Below, one piece after another: positions 5,330-7,010 of a stretch of DNA of 7,010 nt; positions within the stretch are counted from its first letter, which is position 1, and the number at the start of each line of letters is the position of its first letter. The notes under the pieces were generated by a model that searched no databases, was not told the origin of the DNA, and saw only the letters and a list, made by a program, of their open reading frames with translations. This stretch comes from Chloroflexota bacterium. GTDB lineage: Bacteria; Chloroflexota; Ktedonobacteria; Ktedonobacterales; Ktedonobacteraceae. The DNA lies in contig JAJZEJ010000396.1 of NCBI GenBank assembly GCA_021828635.1, positions 1-7,010 of the forward strand, written 5' to 3'. A program made the translations under genes and the position numbers.

Positions 5330-6019
5330 TTACAGTTTTTTCATCTTCTGCCAATCTTGCGCAAACTTGTCAACGGCCTGCTCGCTGAGAGAGTCGCGTA
5401 CCATCTCCAACAGTATATTGGGCGTGATCGTCAAGTCGTGCGCACCCGCTTGCAAGGCACAAGAGACCTCCGCCGGAGTTTTGAGACTGGCTACCAGCAG
5501 GCGCGTCGCTGGCATATTCAGCATAGTGTTATAGGCATGCTGCTGAGTCAACACTTTGACCATCTGGGTAATGCGCTCGCTGGCATTAATGCCCGAACGT
5601 TCCAGGCGATTGAAGTACGGAATAACGAAATCGGCTCCGGCTTGCGCGGCGCAATAGGTCTGGGCAATCGAGGTCACGGCGGTAAAGGCCACGCGCTGCC
5701 CCTGGCGCTTGAGTTGCATAGCAACCTTCAAGCCGCTCTGCGTCATAGGAATTTTTGGGATAACGCGCTGGGAATCAGTCTGAAGATAGCTCAATGCCTC
5801 TTGCAACATCTCTTGCTCACTGATGGCACCGGGTTGAATAAAAATAGTGCCATCAAACTTTGCTAGCAGTTCACGAAGGAGCGATGGTGGGTCCAGTTTC
5901 TGCCCTTGCTCGCGTGCAGCCAACATAATACTCGGATTCATCGTCACACCAGCCAGTGGCACCGCCTGGGCGACTTCTATGATAGAATGAAGATATGCAC
6001 TATCAACATAGAGGGCCAT
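5330..6019 (-). CDS. fsa: Fructose-6-phosphate aldolase / transaldolase-like (TalC/FSA family)
   Basis: This 229-aa class I aldolase of the small transaldolase family is predicted to cleave or form fructose-6-phosphate from dihydroxyacetone and glyceraldehyde-3-phosphate, or to act as a transaldolase. The family hallmarks are D6 (YVDSA), GVTMNPS with T26 and N28, K89 in PKIPMT as the Schiff-base lysine, T113 in FTAV, and ASLKTP (177-182). Q62 and Y135 (PYFNRL) match Gln59 and Tyr131 of E. coli FsaA; true transaldolases have Glu and Phe there, so aldolase activity is favoured. The length is close to the 220 aa of FsaA, so the gene is intact. The ATG at 6019 has GGAG (complement of 6027-6030) 7 bp upstream. 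The start is 4 bp from the divergent methyltransferase start, so its promoter must lie inside that gene. No terminator follows closely; the next leftward one is at 4904-4932. Many genomes annotate such proteins simply as transaldolase. Confidence 0.88.
   Translation of the reverse strand: MALYVDSAYLHSIIEVAQAVPLAGVTMNPSIMLAAREQGQKLDPPSLLRELLAKFDGTIFIQPGAISEQEMLQEALSYLQTDSQRVIPKIPMTQSGLKVAMQLKRQGQRVAFTAVTSIAQTYCAAQAGADFVIPYFNRLERSGINASERITQMVKVLTQQHAYNTMLNMPATRLLVASLKTPAEVSCALQAGAHDLTITPNILLEMVRDSLSEQAVDKFAQDWQKMKKL
5956..5983 (+). promoter_or_regulatory. Weak candidate promoter for the methyltransferase gene, inside fsa
   Basis: GTGGCA (5956-5961, 4 of 6 matches to TTGACA) and TATGAT (5978-5983) are 16 bp apart, with a start near 5990. 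Because the divergent start codons leave no free intergenic space, any promoter for the rightward gene must lie inside fsa, and this is the best match I see. It is only a modest one. Confidence 0.3.
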
Positions 6020-6023
6020 AGGT

Positions 6024-7010
6024 ATGCTCCAATCTCAGCTACTCGTCGCTACTGTCCAGTTCAAGACAGGTGACACACTCTTGCTGCTCAACTCTGCGGC
6101 AGATGCATTGGCCGCGCACGCGCTCCAACAGCTACACGCTGGTACATTGACGCTGGCGGAGGATAACATTGTCACTAGCGAGCGATTGGCACAGGAGAGT
6201 CACCGTAGCTCTGCCGCGCCACCTCCGCGTGTGCGCCACGTGCCGTTTCATGATTATATCTTACACCATCCAGCAGCCAATACTGATATCGCGGCCATGA
6301 ATCTGCTCTATCAACCTGGCAATGGCTGGATGCTCTACGGTCTGCATCTCGCGGCCTACGCGCTTCGTCCCCAGGGACGGCTCTACGTGGTCGGAGCCAA
6401 AGAGCGCGGCATTCTGACGATGGCAAAGCATATGCAAACGCTGTTCGGCAATGTCGAGACACTGGAGATCAGCAAGGGACAGCGTGTTCTCTGTTCAATA
6501 CAACATACATTGCTTCCACCTGAGCAGATTGCCGCTAGTATATCTCCATTGCCCATCTTTGCCGCGCACAAATTGGACGAGGGGACACGCCTGCTACAAG
6601 ATGCGCTAGAAGTGCGCGTGACCGACGAGGCGCTGGACCTGGGCTGCGGAGCCGGACATCTCGGCCTGCACATTGCCCATCAGGCCAGAAAAGGTCATGT
6701 AACGATGGTTGATGCCAGCTTGGCGGCGGTTGCGGCAGCACAACAGGCTATTACAGCCAGTGGCCTGGATAATATTCGTGTGTTGCCAAGTGATGGCACC
6801 AAAGCATTGCCAGAAGCACACTACACGCTGGTCGTCACGAACCCGCCTTTTCATCATGGTGGCCTACAAAGTACACACACGGCGGAGCAATTTATCCGCC
6901 AAGCTGCCCAGGTTCTCGCGCCACATGGCCGCTTCTATCTGGTCGCCAATCGCTTTCTAAAATACGAGCCTGTCCTCCGTACCTGTTTCACACAGGTTGA
7001 GGAAGTAGCA
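6024..7010 (+). CDS. RsmC/RlmG-like rRNA guanine-N2 methyltransferase (3' end beyond window)
   Basis: The frame stays open from ATG 6024 to the window edge, giving 329 residues without a stop. It is a SAM-dependent small methyltransferase (MTS) of the type that methylates guanine N2 in rRNA; RsmC acts on 16S G1207 and RlmG on 23S G1835. The two-domain layout fits that group: a degenerate N-terminal domain (about 1-165, with LYVVGAKERG at 120-129) and a catalytic C-terminal domain. The latter has motif I LDLGCGAG (204-211), acidic motif II D230, D257 (SDGT) and the catalytic NPPF (273-276), then GRFYLVANRFLKYE. RsmC-type proteins usually run to about 340-380 aa, so little is missing. ATG 6024 is the first Met after an in-frame stop at 6009-6011, with GAGGG (6011-6015) 8 bp upstream. 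Its start is 4 bp from the divergent fsa start. The exact rRNA target cannot be told from the sequence. Confidence 0.88.
   Translation, partial: MLQSQLLVATVQFKTGDTLLLLNSAADALAAHALQQLHAGTLTLAEDNIVTSERLAQESHRSSAAPPPRVRHVPFHDYILHHPAANTDIAAMNLLYQPGNGWMLYGLHLAAYALRPQGRLYVVGAKERGILTMAKHMQTLFGNVETLEISKGQRVLCSIQHTLLPPEQIAASISPLPIFAAHKLDEGTRLLQDALEVRVTDEALDLGCGAGHLGLHIAHQARKGHVTMVDASLAAVAAAQQAITASGLDNIRVLPSDGTKALPEAHYTLVVTNPPFHHGGLQSTHTAEQFIRQAAQVLAPHGRFYLVANRFLKYEPVLRTCFTQVEEVA

Noticed and set aside
5357..5866. Plus-strand open frame opposite fsa
   Set aside because: It is antisense to a clear aldolase gene with conserved active-site residues. The frame is a by-product of codon bias.
6175..6857. 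Several minus-strand frames opposite the methyltransferase gene
   Set aside because: The plus strand here encodes an uninterrupted methyltransferase with LDLGCGAG and NPPF motifs. The opposite frames are Arg/Cys-rich and unlike known proteins.

Overview
The window looks like chromosomal DNA of a moderately GC-rich, Gram-positive-like bacterium. A member of the Chloroflexota, perhaps the Ktedonobacteria, fits best. The case rests on a T-box riboswitch in front of an archaeal-type aspartyl-tRNA synthetase, a decayed Rpn/YhgA-type nuclease gene of a kind abundant in Ktedonobacteria, strong Shine-Dalgarno sequences, and use of GTG and TTG starts. This assignment is inference from gene content; no marker gene proves it.

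Layout from left to right. Positions 1-224 hold the 3' end of a gene for a repetitive coiled-coil protein built on a 117-bp repeat. A near-consensus extended -10 promoter (267-296) follows and drives a T-box leader (about 303-617) with an apparent GAC (Asp) specifier and a strong terminator. The leader controls aspS (643-1950), whose anticodon-domain residues predict a non-discriminating enzyme able to charge both tRNA-Asp and tRNA-Asn. Next come a 96-aa remnant of an Rpn-family nuclease (2058-2348) and a Nudix hydrolase (2345-2872) overlapping it by ATGA. A ClC-type chloride channel/transporter with two CBS domains (2963-4864) has its own promoter, whose -10 box lies in a perfect 8-bp-arm palindrome.

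A GC-rich hairpin (4904-4932) ends that unit. A gene-free, strongly pyrimidine-rich stretch of about 400 bp follows. The right part holds two divergent genes whose start codons are only 4 bp apart. On the minus strand is a fructose-6-phosphate aldolase/transaldolase-like gene (5330-6019). On the plus strand is an RsmC/RlmG-like two-domain rRNA methyltransferase (6024 to beyond the window end).

Functionally this is mostly housekeeping: translation (aspS, the rRNA methyltransferase), nucleotide clean-up (Nudix), anion transport (ClC) and sugar metabolism (aldolase). I see no defence island, CRISPR array, complete mobile element, tRNA or rRNA. The most distinctive points are the T-box plus predicted non-discriminating AspRS, the remnant coupled to the Nudix gene, the operator-like palindrome at the ClC promoter, and the extremely compact divergent gene pair.
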